In this document: positions 22,232 through 35,575 of the stretch, one piece after another
Position numbering within the stretch: the first letter of the stretch is position 1
Layout: the number at the start of each line of letters is the position of its first letter
Source: Lasiosphaeria ovina
Taxonomy: Eukaryota; Ascomycota; Sordariomycetes; Sordariales; Lasiosphaeriaceae
Length of the DNA: 64,000 nucleotides
NCBI GenBank assembly: GCA_033439765.1
Contig: JAULSN010000003.1
Coordinates: 2,914,001-2,978,000 of the forward strand
Direction of reading: 5' to 3'
Translations under genes and position numbers: made by a program
Notes under the pieces: model-generated
Told to the model about the DNA's origin: nothing
Databases searched by the model: none
Seen by the model: only the letters and a program-made list of their open reading frames with translations

Positions 22232-24632
22232 CTGGGTCGAGAAACGAGCCCTGGGAAGAGGGAAGTGGGACAGCAGATGGGAGTCCGGCGAATTGGTTCC
22301 AAGCCCGATGTTGTGCAGTATGCAACCAGACCTTGCAGCTGCCTTTCGCGGTGCACATAACTCGCGTCATGCCGAAATTCGGAGTCTTTGCCGCGGATAC
22401 CGCTGGAGAGGTTCGAGAACTGCACTTTCCTCTGCCTCAGGACGCAGCACACTGCCCCTCCTTCCATCCTTTCCGGAGAAAGAGGACCTGGGTCTTCGCG
22501 TTGCTTTTCTCACCAATGCCTAGCGTTGGTTCCTGCCGTTCATCCGTTTTGGAGGCAACGCGGCTGCCACGTCATCCCCTGACCAGGCAGGCGCGTCCGT
22601 CAAAACCCACCTCGAGCAATTTTGGGGTCTCTCGGGCGTTAATCTCCAAGTGAATTCCGCCCGGCGAAATGGAGAAGAAAAAAAAAGGGAAAGAAGAATT
22701 GGATTGAACTAAGCAGTGTAAAGGTCTAAGCCCAAGTTACACGCCTATCGGATCCGGGAAGCCCAAACCCTCACCGATAGTTGATCGGGATGCCCACTTG
22801 GGACCGCTAGGGCCTCGCGGTACCTCTCAGCCCCAATCAATAGCTCTTCGTGGGTACCTTGACGGATGCTGCAAATTGTTCTTGACCAATCTTTTCACTG
22901 CCGAGGGACCACTTCGATGGGGCTTGGCAGATCTCGCGGCGGGCTATGGAATTTTTCAAAGTGCTCTTTGCGGCTGAGACAAGCAGATAAGGCGCCTCGA
23001 ACATTCCCGGTGTATTTTTATGCAGGTGTATTCGAGGCTGTTGATTGGATTACGGTTTTCCTCTTCAAGGTTAGCATATTAATCATCGTGATTCGCTTTT
23101 GCGTTGGCAACCCAAGACATTGTCGTCGACCCCGGCAGAGTAATAGCCTCGAGAAACCCACCATACTCTCTAAATGGCATTTCGTTATCGTAGCTTCATG
23201 TCGTGTCAGTCAGCATACCATTGAACTCGGCAACTTTGCCGGTGCTGGGATAAGGCATGTATGATGGAACCAATAGGGAAATATCAGTTCTTCCGAAATA
23301 CCGATTCGTATCACGCTTCGTATTGACGTGAGCTGGGACAGGGCCGACGCGATTGTCTTTCGCGGTGGGAATCGCAATCCAGCTCCTATATCTCATTCAG
23401 AGGATGCTGTCTTCGGTGTTAGACCCAGCCCGGAAACCCGCCGGCGCTCGGCGGCTATACCAAGACTGATTGCGTGTGCGCCGCTTAATGGTGAAACACC
23501 GAAGTGAGCTCGTATGGGGCAGCCAGCCTTATCTCCATAGTGCTTGGCAACGGGTGCCTGTTTCATCTGGTGGCGTAGCAACAATGGGCTATAGAACCGA
23601 AGCTCGCCAGCGGTAACATACACCCAATATTGCCTTGAGGAGGTCCACTCTTAACCTAGCCGTTGGAAAAAAAGAAAAAGAGGAGGCTCTATATTGTCTG
23701 ACACGACTCTGTGGGTCTACAGTTGAACTGGCATGGGTGCTCGGTTGCTCAGGGCATATCTTGAGCAAACAGTGAACATCCTGACATTGGGATACATAGT
23801 CTATGCCTACACCCTAAGTGAAATTTGTTTCGACTAGTTAAACACCAGACACTACAAAGCAGGAGAATACTCTTAGTGTTAAAAGGGCGGTTCCAACTGG
23901 TTGACCCTTGCCGCCGTACTCAACTTGAACAGATATTGGGCTTACAAGTTATTAACTCCCTTTCATGATTCACAGAGATATCAAATTCTTACATTGACAC
24001 GTATGTTTTGCATAAATTTCCTAAAGCAGCCCCCCATGTTACAGGACGTGAGAAGCCTGCCATAGGTAGGTGGTTATTCGAGCAAGTTCTAAACAGGTAG
24101 GTTTTGAACATCCTCTGTGAGGCTTAGAGAAAGGGGAGGAAGAGATTTCTGGTTGGATACTCTTTGAGGACTTCTACACAATTATTCAACCCTACAAATG
24201 CTAGCGATCCTTTTAGCTCTAGTTCCTTTGTTGATATTCACGGCAAAGTGGCAAGATTGGAAGAGTTTAACAGGCCTTCACATTAAAATACCGAAAACAA
24301 CACTATCGCAGTATCTGTCCCGCACCCCTTCCAGGCCTTCCCAACGATATTTGAGTTCCTGGGGTCGTTGATGGGAATAAGCAGGCCCCAAACCGCTTGC
24401 TGTGACGCCCCCGCCAATAATGATTAAGGGGGTCTCGTCATCAGCCGACAAAGGAGAGAAGCAAAAGTAACAAGCCAAAACACACCATGTGAATGCCAGT
24501 CTAGAACCTATCCCCTGTGTACCCCGTTCCAGCACCCCCTCTGTATCAACCTGATATATGCCAACATGTTTCTTATAAGTCAACGGCAAATCAGAGCCAT
24601 CTGTGGTGCCGTCTGTGCCACGTCTATGCAAT
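22232..24632. other. intergenic, partly AT-rich
   Basis: No gene supported. From about 23650 to 24300 the sequence turns AT-rich with many stops in all frames, as in RIP-degraded or non-coding fungal DNA. No transposon motif recognised. Confidence 0.45.
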
Positions 24633-25085
24633 CTAGCGCTTCATCGGCATCCCAAACGGCAGCACCACGGTCCAGAATCCCACGAACATCCCGTCTGTGT
24701 TAACAGACAGGACCGTCACCGTGAATGTGTATGTGGCCTGTAGGAACTCGATGTGCGTAACTTTCTGCGGGTACTCCCAAGCAGTATGCTGCTGCCCGGA
24801 TTGCCTGATGCGGTGGTGTTTGTGGTTGTGGTTGTCGTCGTGGTCCATGTTCATGTTCATGTTCATGTTCATATTCATGTCCGTGTTCATGTCGAGATTG
24901 ATATCGGATGGATACGGAGGCCCCAGATGGGCAGTTTGCGCTGGGTAGCAGTGGTTTGTCTCGAAGCGGATTGTTTCGGGGTTGTGGAGATTCGGTTTCT
25001 CTCGGACAGGCAGGTTGTAGGATGGAGGCCACAAGAGGTTCTGGCCGTCCCAGGCGACGTTGGAGGGGGGGGTATTGTTCGACAT
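24633..25085 (-). CDS. hypothetical protein with Met/Asn and His-rich low-complexity region
   Basis: Intronless 150-residue frame with ATG at 25085. The N-terminal third is Pro/Asn-rich (NLLWPPSYNLPVREK). The middle has a Met-Asn alternating run encoded by the CATGTT microsatellite, followed by a His/Asn/Asp-rich patch (HDDNHNHKHH) that could bind metal. The C-terminal 50 residues look more structured and hydrophobic (FLQATYTFTVTVLSVN, FVGFWTVVLPFG). I do not recognise the family. The repeat keeps the frame open artificially, so the gene is uncertain. Confidence 0.35.
   Translation of the reverse strand: MSNNTPPSNVAWDGQNLLWPPSYNLPVREKPNLHNPETIRFETNHCYPAQTAHLGPPYPSDINLDMNTDMNMNMNMNMNMDHDDNHNHKHHRIRQSGQQHTAWEYPQKVTHIEFLQATYTFTVTVLSVNTDGMFVGFWTVVLPFGMPMKR
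24847..24896 (+). repeat. CATGTT microsatellite
   Basis: About eight near-perfect 6-bp units (CATGTT, with CATATT, CATGTC and CGTGTT variants) lie inside the minus-strand open frame at 24633-25085. Confidence 0.85.
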
Positions 25086-28000
25086 TACGGCGGGACGGGC
25101 CGCCTGAGTATGACTGCGTTATCTTATTTCTTGTAATCTTCTATCGGTGTGGGTTGATGCCGAAGTAAAGCGAGTGTAAGAGGTCTGTGCTGGTTGTCAG
25201 TCCATCAAGACTTGTGCTAGCTAACTCGAGGAGGGGGAAATCCCCGTACTAAATGTGTGGGCGAGAACCCGTGCGCTACCAGCTAGGTCTAAGCCCCGAA
25301 CCAACTTGGCAGTGTTGCAGTGGGTGAGAGTGGGAATTTACCTCGACTGCTGAGCAGCCTCTACAAGTAGCATTAAGATCCCGATAGGACAAGACGAAGC
25401 ACCGCTCGATCCGGAATTTTGTAAAAGAAGTCCGCTTTGCGCGTGGCGAACTTTGTCGCCTTGTCCGTTGCCTTTTGGCGCCAGGCTAGAAAACTGAGGC
25501 AAGAGCCGCAACGAGACACACACTTGTGTAGGCATCGGTTGTCCAATCATTAGAAGTGTAAAACACCATGATAAGCAATATGCAGGACCACAAGTAACAA
25601 AGGCTCCAATAGGCTAAAATTTGTCGCAGGCTGGTGGCTAAACGTCATCCATTTTCGTCTTTGACGGGGTACCAGTCTGAGTTGGAATCGAAAATTCCAA
25701 TGCAAAAGGGTTGATCAGCTGCGCAGGCTTGCCCTGCCGCACGGTATGGCTGCCGATTGGCCAAAATCGAAATTCCACCCGCCTCCATCAAAGATAAGGT
25801 AGGTACCTACATCAGCCGCATCGACGAGGAGACCGAGTCAATACAGAAATTGACCCTCTTCCGCTCTACAGGTAGAAGTCCAAGGCAAGATCCGTACATA
25901 CTACCTACCCAGATGACGTGCATGAGGCGCCGCCAAGTTCTAACCTCGGATAAGGTATGTACTTGATAATGCGGCCCGTCTACCATTGCCAAGTTGCCAA
26001 TGTAGTACAGCTGCCTTGTATCGGTGTGATTTCCACAGCTGGTCCTCGTATACTCTCAGTCATAGTGGGGCCCTGATGAGCTTCGAGCATAAGGCTAGGT
26101 TCAAATAGTGCTGTCTAATGCCCTGAGCTCAGGTATCTTGATCTATCTTCCACACAAGTCTTGTATAATAGTCTTACCAAACATATTCTTGGTAGATTTG
26201 GGGTTTGCTTTAGAAATATTATCTAAAATACTACGCTGCTTAACAAGCCAAGGTACCTAAGTAGTTACAAAGTAATCAGATAGCTTATATCACCCCGGCA
26301 TCTTTTGGGAATACCCTGTTTACATTGGAGTCTCACAGACTAATTACTTACCCTAGTTCGAGACAGTGCACCGTGTCTAGACTCTGACATCTTCTGGTGG
26401 ACGCTGGTTCAGTAGACCCTGTGACGCCGAAATAAGAGCCGGGGAAGTGCACTGAGAAAAGCATGTAGATTAGAAATCTATTTTACAAAGGAAAAAGTCT
26501 AGTTATTCATACAAAGGAGAGCACAGGGGAGGGTACCCTGTGTGGGTAAATACGAGCACTGCAGCGTAGTTGTGAGCATAGTTGGGGGTGGCTCGTGTGC
26601 TCGCGAGCCATACTACTTCGCCCTAATAGGGGTGCTTTTTGGCGCCACAAACCGAGCGACAAACTAGGAGGCCTCGGGGACGGCGTTCGATCAAGATGTC
26701 TACTAGAAGTTTTCGCTGCGAGCTAACCTTTAATACTAAGCGAATACCACACTCCAACAAACCCGGGTCTCTAAAAGAAGAAGGATGCTTACATCCTCCT
26801 GCTTTCTGATAAACAAACAAGTCAAAGTCTACTGCGTGATTAATCGAGAGTGTAAACCTGAAAAAAGTTATAAAAGAAAGAGGTCTCCAGCACCGAAACT
26901 TGACATTTACAACAAATGAGCAACTATATAATACGAGAGCGGCGTTGAGTCTTCCTACCGATCCCAGTCGTTGAGTCACTCGACACAACTTGAAAGCCCA
27001 AAAAATCTGGCAGACCAGGAGAAGGCTGGACAGAAAATGAGCAGGCGAAGATATTTCGGACAGAGACTCCCTACCAAATCAAGGGCAATGTGTTTAGGAC
27101 GTTACAGCGTGACTGTCCGGGTAGATTGCAACGTGACTGACGCAAAGATTACGCGCACCGGCCCTCCAACTGGAATTCACGGCTTTGGCATGGCTCGCAG
27201 TCCCAGAACTCACATCCAAACAGGGCATACCAGGAGGGCCGTGAGTCACACCACTGGGCCTCATGGCGGGAAGGCGGGGGGCATTTCAAGTCTAGACTCT
27301 AGGCCTCATCGCTAGGCAGCCATGCAATACCTCGGACCTCAAGCCACATTGGTGCTGTGAATAATACCGGCGAGGACTCACCATCAGCGAATCTGTTTTG
27401 CCAGTATTCATCCTGCTCCCTTTCGTACTTTTCCACGGGCAGCACTCCGATGAATCACAAAATACCTATCCGAACTAACTCGGATTGTGACCTCAGCTGT
27501 TCGCAGTTCACGCCGTGGACGCAAGCTGCCTTGTAATTATGAAGTGTTGAAAATGAAGTGTTGGAACCCAATAAGGCATTCACGTGAATATGAAGTCTAG
27601 AATCATGGATGCCACACCAGCTTCTCCTCAATCACCCCCGGGGTTCGCAGCTCGTCAGTGGCTATGACTCGACACGGGGCGTGCCAGGCAGACGAGCGGA
27701 CTCGGCGGGGACCTTGGTCCAGGCAGAGATGAAGACTCGCAGCGCAGGTCTTCTGCCTGGAGATTGAAGCCTGAAGCCAGGTTAATAGCCCCAAGGCAAA
27801 CGAGAGATGCCTTGTCGTATCTAATAACACCGAGCCAGAGAAGCGGATACCTGGAAACATTTAATCGTCGCAACCGCCTTTTACTTAGATAGACCACTAA
27901 TGCAGCTACTGGCCTAGGAATTAGACTGTACCGAGAGCTTGATCTTATCTTCGCAGACAGCATCGTCATTGAGCGTCTTTGCCTCTTTTCAAGATCCATT

Positions 28001-31000
28001 CAAGCCCTTCCTCCGGCTTTCCATTTATCTTGCATAAAGGATTTATGCGGCAGGCATGCCTGGTAAATGAGCACACATGCGGACGGCGCGGCATTGACTG
28101 ATTGATCACCTTTTGCGGACCATCTTTACCCTCTACCGTGTCGTGTAAAATGGAGAGGCAACCAACGACTCAAAAGCTGGCCCCTGCACGCCCTCCGCCG
28201 ATCGCAATTCCCGCCGTCCTAAGTAGCGCGGCCTGAGGCGATCCGATTGAACATCGGGCCCGGCAGGCTCGCGGCAGTTGGCGCTGATCTTCCCGACCTT
28301 GTCTGCCCTCCCGCGTAATAGGCAAACCCAATATGTGATTGTCAGATTCTGGCGCGTTGGTGTAATGTGAGGCCCGACGCACCGCCCTGAGGAGCCCAAC
28401 GACGTGGCACCGCCCCCGTTGCTCTTTGCGGTCCAGGGCCGCCGACTCGTAATTCCTTCGTTCCGGTCCCTGGAGGAAAATTGCAGACGAAATTACTTTT
28501 AACACATCACATCAATCCTGTCAGATTGGGTTTCTTCAACGGGGAAGCAATGCACTCATGTATGTCTCGGCGAGCGCGTGGCTCAGAGAGACAGGATCGT
28601 CAAACAGCCAGACCGCCTGTCTCACAACCCGGCCTTACGGCGCCAACCAGACCGAGCCCGGCCCGTGCATCGTCAATCCGTACCTGCGGGAGTCGGTTTT
28701 GTCTTTGATGATGGTTTCAGAAGCGATGAGAATCTGTTGGGCTGAGCAGAATCTCGTCTGCGTTGTTGAGAGACATCTGCGAAAGAGACACTCGAGCTGC
28801 AGGGATGACTTTGGAGGTTAACTAATTTTAGTGTCCATTGGCGAAGAAAACCAATGCTTCCAGAATCCTTCTGCTTGGTTAGCCTGTGCCAAGTCAGGGG
28901 GTACACCGAAAGGAGAAGGGGGATGCGGAGCTCTCCGAATGCGCACAAGAATTTGTTCGGTTGGTCTCGAATTCGGGCAGTGATCGTCGCCCTCTCCAAT
29001 TCCTTGATTTTGTTGCTTCTTGGACTGACTGTTCTCGCCTCGGACTGCCAGATTGGAGCTGACAATGCCTTGCCGTGCACACTGGCTTTGTCGTTTGTTT
29101 TTTTGGTCCAGGAACACAACGACCACAAGACCTCTTTTCCCCGCATCCTGTTCTTTGTTCCCCAAGTTTGTCAGCCTGCGCCGCCGACATCATCGCTTGG
29201 CACTCGGCGACAAGACATTGCTAGTGGCAGCTCGATGTGGGTGTCATGGGTCAACGGTCATGCTGGCGCGGCAGGCTAGTGCCGCAGGATGGCGAGCAGA
29301 GTTCGCTAGCTGAGTGGCCGCCGGCATTCCGAAGGAAATCCGGAATAGGCATTCAAGACACAAGCGTAGTTCGTTGGGAGAGGCGCATGAGGGTGGCCTG
29401 ACAGATTAGATTTTGTCGTTGAATATTGGAATTTGGACGCCATTGAATGGGTTACTGATGTGATGAACATGTGAGCAGAAGCCATCACGAAGATGCAGTC
29501 CGTCAGCGCCAAACACAGACGCTAGTAGCAGAGAAAACACAAACCCCAGCGCGTCCCAACAACCGGCTAAGTCCTCGCCGTACTACCCGGCAGGCTCCCA
29601 ACAACAGGACACTGGGATGCACGCCGCCGTGCTTGGGCGCAGGGCATTGTTTCCAAGGCCGGGGGAAGCCGCTAAATGCGCCGCTGCAGCTTCTGCAGCC
29701 CAGAGGGCAGCCAACACGCGGAGGCGGAGGCGGCAGGCGGCAGGCCGGCCACGGGCGAGTCTCCCAGCCACCAAAGGAGGTGTTCTTGGGGACGCCCTGG
29801 ACCTACAGAAGACTGTCGTTTGAGGAAACTAATACAACACGGCTTGGACAATTGGTCCCGGGCGGTCAACGTTCAACGAACAAAGAAACTAACATCTGGC
29901 GGCGCAGGGGCGGATGCCCGGGATTAAAGACTGTGGCGCGGGGATCTGTGTAATAACTGTAATTGGGGAGTCGAGCGAGGAGAGTGGCGGGTTGGGGTTG
30001 CAGGCTGCAGAACTGCGCGCAGCAAATATCAGTATTTTTAGTGGTCTGATGGGAGCTGGCGACGGGATACTGCAGCGGGTGGATTTGTTCCGCCCTGAAC
30101 GTTCCATTCTCTCGTCTCGTGCGCGCACGAGCAACCCTTTTTTTTTATTGCCTCGAAGAGAGCGCTGCGCTGGGGATGTAGTGTGCCGAGGAGCGACTGG
30201 ATACCAACCAGACCAGAGGTTGCCTCGGTTGGGGTAACTGCAACACAAACACGGTCACAATCTTAATTAACCTATTTTTCATTATTTGGTCCACAGCGAG
30301 ATCAGGCGCAGGCGCAGGCTCCACCGGAGAAGACGACAAAAACTCTGTCGCCACTCGGTCAGCTCGACGGCCCAACAGCCTGGATCTGGTTCCCCGGACC
30401 CGAACGCCAGGGGTCGAGTGGAATTCACCGAGCAAACACGAGGGCTGCTGGCATTGGGTCGGTATCGGGGCTCGGCTTTGACAGAAGTGCACGGAGCATG
30501 ACCCGAGAGAAAAACGGCAAATTGTGGGACTCCGAGAGAATTGAGAGGCACCTGACAATGGCCGTGACGATGCGGTTGCTTAGTCACATGATACTCCAGG
30601 CCCAGACTGTGGCTAGCACTAGGACTGGCAGAGGAGGAACGTTGCGATGACAGCGAGGAATTTTTGCGCCCTTGCGCTTGGGCAAAGAGGTGGTGCGCTG
30701 CCGAGGGGTTGAGCAAAGCACCATGCCTAAAGGAAGCAAGACGAGGAAGGAAGAGCGGCTTCCCCAGGCTTTCTGGCCAACCACAGCCATGTGCCGCTCC
30801 CGAATCGAAGCCACACATGTCATCCATCCTGGCGACGCATGGCCCTTGATTGCGGGCCGACCACAGTTCCTCCCATTCCCCCATTTTTCCCCACGGACTG
30901 CGCGCTTGTTGGTAACCATCATCCCATTGCCTCTGCGCGTTACGGGATACCGTACGTTTATTGAAAGGGAAAAGAGATAACAACACTAACAACCGCCTCA

Positions 31001-33534
31001 CGCCACGTTGGAGCAAGTAGCACGATGCAGAATTACCCCTGGGACTAGCTTACCCTGAGCTGTCCCTCCTTTTTCTGTTTTTCTTCCGTTCTCTTGGTTT
31101 TCTGCCCGTGGGGAAAGGTGATTTGAGTAAATGGGGGAACGGGGAAGTTTACGGGGCCCCGACATCCACCCGTCGACAGAATGTCCCCAGAAAAGGACCG
31201 TTTTTAGCCGACGAGCCCCTTGTTCGCCGACCCTTTTGCCCCTCAGCCAGCCAATTGGACAGGTCTTTGAGAGAACCATTTGGTTCTAGGGCCGGCTTTT
31301 GGCGAATGAGATTGCTGGCATTGGCTTTGGTCTCTTTTACGAAACCTACATTGGAACTTCCCTAGCGAAAGGCAGTTATTCTTTTGCTTGTCAAGTGACT
31401 AGCTGGGTGGCAGTCACGAACACGCTGTGGCGTCTTGCGAAAAAAGAATCGCCGGGTCAAGGCCGGAGCTGGGTAATTCGGAGGGCGGGCGCTGACGAGC
31501 AGGCATGTCTCGCCACCACCCGACGGGCACGAGGACGGGCGGCCAAAAGAAGAAGAAAAAAATGGTGTAACAAAACTCGTGGCTCCCGTGGACGGGCCGT
31601 GGCGCTTGTCTCGGCGACTGGGAGAAGCGAGACGAGGATTTTCGAATTCGTCAATAGGTGAGACACTGATCTTGGCTGGGCTGGGTCCCGTCCGAGCCAG
31701 GCGATGAGAATCGCGAGCCGAGGAAAGCGCCGCACGGGTGCCGAGCAGCCTACGGAGCAGAGAAACAGACAGCTAAACTCGATCCCTGTCGCGTCAGCAA
31801 GCCCCTCCAGGCGGACCCCCGCATTTGCCTGCACTGGGGCTGGACTAGGTGAATCTTCGGCCAGATCTATGAACCAAATGACCAAAAGGACGATAGATCC
31901 ACACATCGAATCGAAAAGGTGCCTGGCCCAGCGGCCGGGCCCTGTCAGACGGCGGCGGAGTTGCAGATTGTATTCTAGACAACAGGACTCGGGGCTGGCC
32001 GCTCTTCACTTTTTTTGGTTCAGCGTACTGTAGAGTAGAGTGCATGCACGCAGCCGAGATAGCAAGGCCCTGGTTCCAGTAGGGTAGGTTTGCTCTGCAG
32101 TCTTTATAGTGGTGCGTCGGGCGTATCGAGCATCGAATCGAATGAGACGGGAAGAGGGTGCAGCTGCTCGATAGCAGACAGGACGAATTACCACTGTATT
32201 CACGTACATCCAGACAAGCTTCCGCGCCTGTCTGTCTGTGGCTTGGAGCTGGGGCGTGCAACCACCCTCTTGAGGCAAGTGCGCCGACGATTCGACACAA
32301 ACAGCAGCGAGATGCAACGCACCCGCAACGCACCGGTCCGACTCGGTCAATTGACTGCTGGCCTCTGCTCCATACGGCTTGCCAGCCTGCCACCTCGCTC
32401 CCGTCTGCCTGATGATGAGCCTGTTGCTGCTAGAGCATTGGTTGGGCCGAGTGCATCCGTCCTGCACGCACCAGACCTCCCTTCAAGCCGTTTTTGGGAC
32501 GGCGAGGGGGGAGGTTTGCGGGTTAGCGTCAACGGGTCCACCCGGGGCATTGGTAGCTTTTGGGTTGGCAAAGCACCAGGCAAGCAACAGGCAAGCAACA
32601 GGGCCGTATACCATCATATGGATAGGCAATAGCTCTGCAACCTGCTGGGGAAATCTGGGAGATGCTCGGCGCTACTCTGCATGGCATGGCATGGTCCATC
32701 CGCCCCGCGGAGGGGAAGCCAAGCTGCTGGTGCACCGGTGCCACCTTGGGTGCAGGCGTCCCAGGTTCTTCGCATCTTCCGCACGCCTTCCATTCTTTCG
32801 CCCCAGGTAGTAGTAGCCCAATATTAGTGAAGGTCTGGGCTGAGATCTAGGAGGCGAGGGTCAGATTCTGGGCGGCGGTGATCTGGAGTCCCCGCCTGGG
32901 GGGACGAGGAGCCAGGGCGGGGCGAAATAGGCCGTGGAGCCAGAGTGCCTCGAACTTGGGAAGGACCCATGGGATGGAAGATGGGTCCCCGCAACTCTGC
33001 ACGCGATCGATCCCGGCGGGACAGCGGCGAAATACCCAAGCACGCGTGTTGCCAAGTCGGGGGTAATCGAGCTCCCCCAGTTTCGCGGCGGCTCGTGAGT
33101 GGTCAGCCGCGCTAGTGCTCCACAAACCCTGACAAGCTTTACAAAACCTGGAACACATGGGCTGTTCACTGTTTAGCGGTGGGTGCGGTGCAGAAGCTAC
33201 TCCGTGGTAGTGGTGGTGTATTGGATTCCATCTCTTCCCGCACCTAGTCGTAACGGAATAAGGAAGCGAGCGACGAACGACAGGGAGCATGTAACCTCTG
33301 CTCCCTTAGCTATTGCACTGTACACGAACGGTAACCAACATAGGACAGAATACTAGTACGTACCTTACCTCCACCAGGGTCCTGTCCTCGGTACGTACCT
33401 CGCCTCCTACCTACCCTGCGCCTACCTTCTTCCCTTCCTGCTGCCCGGTCCAGTGACCAGCGCCATTGACCAGTGAGCAGTGACTACAGCCACCGCCTTA
33501 CTACTACTACTAGGCCGGCCCCACTTCCTTGACT
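25086..33534. other. long gene-poor stretch
   Basis: About 8.5 kb in which I cannot support any gene. Part of it (about 25900-26950) is AT-rich with dense stops. 28100-33500 is GC-balanced, but open frames on both strands overlap, lack motifs and show no plausible splice structure. Non-coding RNA, degraded transposons or long regulatory DNA for the downstream transporter are all possible. No tRNA B-box with a matching acceptor stem was found. Confidence 0.45.
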
Positions 33535-33776
33535 GCGAAGCTCCACTTCCACTTTCTTCTCCCTCCTGCTCATAAAGCTTCTCCCGCCCGCCCGGCTTCC
33601 CTTATTACTTTCTACTTCTTCTGCGTCGAGGTCTTTCAATCTTCTTCCCGGACATCGTGTTGAGCATCAATTCTCCCGTTACCTATCGAGACCCGGCATA
33701 CCACGCCGCCTTCAACACACTCACGCCGAGAAAGTCATCGCCGGCTTCACATCCTCCGCCTGTCAATTTTCTCACC
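33535..33776 (+). promoter_or_regulatory. core promoter and pyrimidine-rich leader of the hexose transporter
   Basis: A CT-rich tract (about 33540-33650) contains a TATA-like CATAAAG at about 33570. It precedes the ATG at 33777, which sits in a good CACCATGTC context. Strong pyrimidine tracts before the start site are typical of highly expressed filamentous-fungal genes. Confidence 0.4.
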
Positions 33777-35575
33777 ATGTCCTCACTCGACAAGGAAACG
33801 GCCCCAGCCGCCGACGCTAAGCACGTCGGCGAGCTCGGTCTCGCTTCCACCAACGATGTTGAGCGCATTGAGGCCCCAGTCACCTGGCACGCATACCTGC
33901 TCTGCGCCTTCGCCTCTTTCGGCGGTATCTTCTTCGGCTATGACTCTGGTTATATCAACGGTGTCAATGGCTCTAAGCTCTTCATCGAGGCCGTCGAGGG
34001 CGTCGGTGCCACCGCTCTCTCCGAGTCCCACTCGTCCCTGATCACGTCTATCCTGTCTGCCGGAACCTTCTTCGGTGCCCTCATCGCCGGTGATGTCGCC
34101 GACTGGATTGGCCGCAAGTGGACCGTTATCATGGGCTGCGCTATCTACATGTTCGGTGTCGTCATCCAGATGATCACTGGCGCCGGTGATCCGCTTGGTG
34201 CTATTGTCGCTGGCCGTCTCATCGCCGGTGTTGGTGTCGGCTTCGAGTCTGCCATTGTCATCCTGTACATGTCTGAGATTGTAAGTTCCCCCAACGTGCT
34301 TCCCTCAGCTGAGATCCGCCCGGAGAGGACACTGACCCCCATGGACAGTGCCCCCGCAAGGTCCGCGGTGCTCTCGTTGCCGGTTACCAGTTCTGCATCA
34401 CCATCGGAATCATGACGGCCTCGTGCATTGTATACGGAACTAAGGATCGCACCGATACTGGTGCGTATCGCATCCCGATCGCCATTCAGTTCATCTGGGC
34501 TCTCATTCTCGGAATTGGTCTCATGTTCCTGCCCGACTCGCCCCGTTACTTTGTCAAGAAGGGCAACCTCACCCGCGCTACCGACTCGCTCTCGCGCCTC
34601 CGTGGTCAGCCTAAGGATTCTGAGTACATCCAGCTTGAGCTTGCCGAGATTGTCGCCAACGAGGAGTACGAGCGCCAGCTGATTCCCAACACCACCTGGT
34701 TCGGCACTTGGGCCAACTGCTTTAAGGGATCTGTTTTCAAGGCCAACTCCAACCTCCGCAAGACCATTCTCGGTACTTCTCTGCAGATGATGCAGCAATG
34801 GTGAGTCGCGCTCCACTTAGTGCCGCGATTAAGCACGACACGCTGACTAGATTTTAGGACTGGTGTCAACTTCATCTTCTACTACTCGACTCCCTTCCTC
34901 CAGTCGACTGGTGCCATCACCAACACCTTCTTGATCTCCCTGGTCTTCACCCTGGTCAACGTCTTCTCCACTCCGATTTCGTTCTGGACCGTTGAGCGAT
35001 TCGGTCGCCGCACTATTCTCCTGTGGGGCGCTGCGGGCATGCTCATCTGCCAGTTCATTGTTGCCATTATTGGTGTCACCATTGGATTCAACCACACCCA
35101 CGCCGATCCCACCGACTCGACCAAGACGATTGCGGACAACATCTCGGCCGTCAACGCCCAGGTTGCCTTCATCGCCATCTTCATCTTCTTCTTCGCCTCG
35201 ACCTGGGGACCTGGTGCCTGGATTCTGATTGGCGAGATCTTCCCTCTGCCCATCCGCTCGCGTGGTGTCGCTCTGTCGACTGCCTCCAACTGGCTGTGGA
35301 ACACCATCATTGCCGTCATCACCCCCTACATGGTCGGCGAGCACCGCGGAAACCTCAAGTCGTCCGTCTTCTTCATCTGGGGCGGCCTCTGCACCATTGC
35401 GCTCGTCTACACCTACCTGTTCGTCCCCGAGACGAAGGGTCTCTCGCTTGAGCAGGTCGACAAGATGATGGAGGAGACCGTTCCCCGCACCTCGGCCAAG
35501 TGGAAGCCCCATTCCACCTTTGCCGGTGCCCAGCGCGACGATACCCGCCTCGTCGACCCTGAGAAGTCTGTTTAA
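33777..35575 (+). CDS. MFS hexose transporter (sugar porter family)
   Basis: Exons 33777-34280, 34349-34800 and 34858-35575, with introns of 68 and 57 bp (both GT-AG, phases consistent), give 557 residues, as expected for sugar porters. They carry glucose or related sugars with protons through the plasma membrane using 12 helices. Motifs seen: FFGYDSGYINGV in helix 1; DWIGRKW in the helix 2-3 loop (the G-R-K type motif); PDSPRYF before the central loop; QQWTGVNFIFYYS in helix 7; ERFGRRTILL in the second half; WGPGAWILIGEIFPLPIRSRG in the helix 10-11 area; and VPETKGLSLEQVD after helix 12. The last is the classical sugar-transporter signature. Codon choice is strongly biased to C/T-ending optimal codons, unlike the immune genes, suggesting high expression. 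It resembles high-affinity glucose transporters, but the substrate is not proven. Confidence 0.95.

Noticed and set aside
22095..22653. overlapping open frames downstream of the small membrane-protein gene
   Set aside because: Several frames on both strands of similar length, with no motif or plausible splice sites.
25240..25310. tRNA-like A-box (TAGC..GGTAGCGC type) on the minus strand
   Set aside because: No acceptor stem pairing and no matching B-box at the right distance. At best a decayed tRNA or SINE fragment.
26623..26988. 121-residue minus-strand frame in AT-rich DNA
   Set aside because: No motif and embedded in AT-rich, stop-dense sequence. Could be a transposon relic, but this cannot be supported.
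26971..27315. 114-residue plus-strand frame
   Set aside because: Basic composition without motif, and the start context is poor.
28133..33300. numerous open frames of 80-240 residues on both strands
   Set aside because: They overlap one another, have biased Arg/Pro/Ser composition and no recognised domain. None shows a consistent exon-intron structure.
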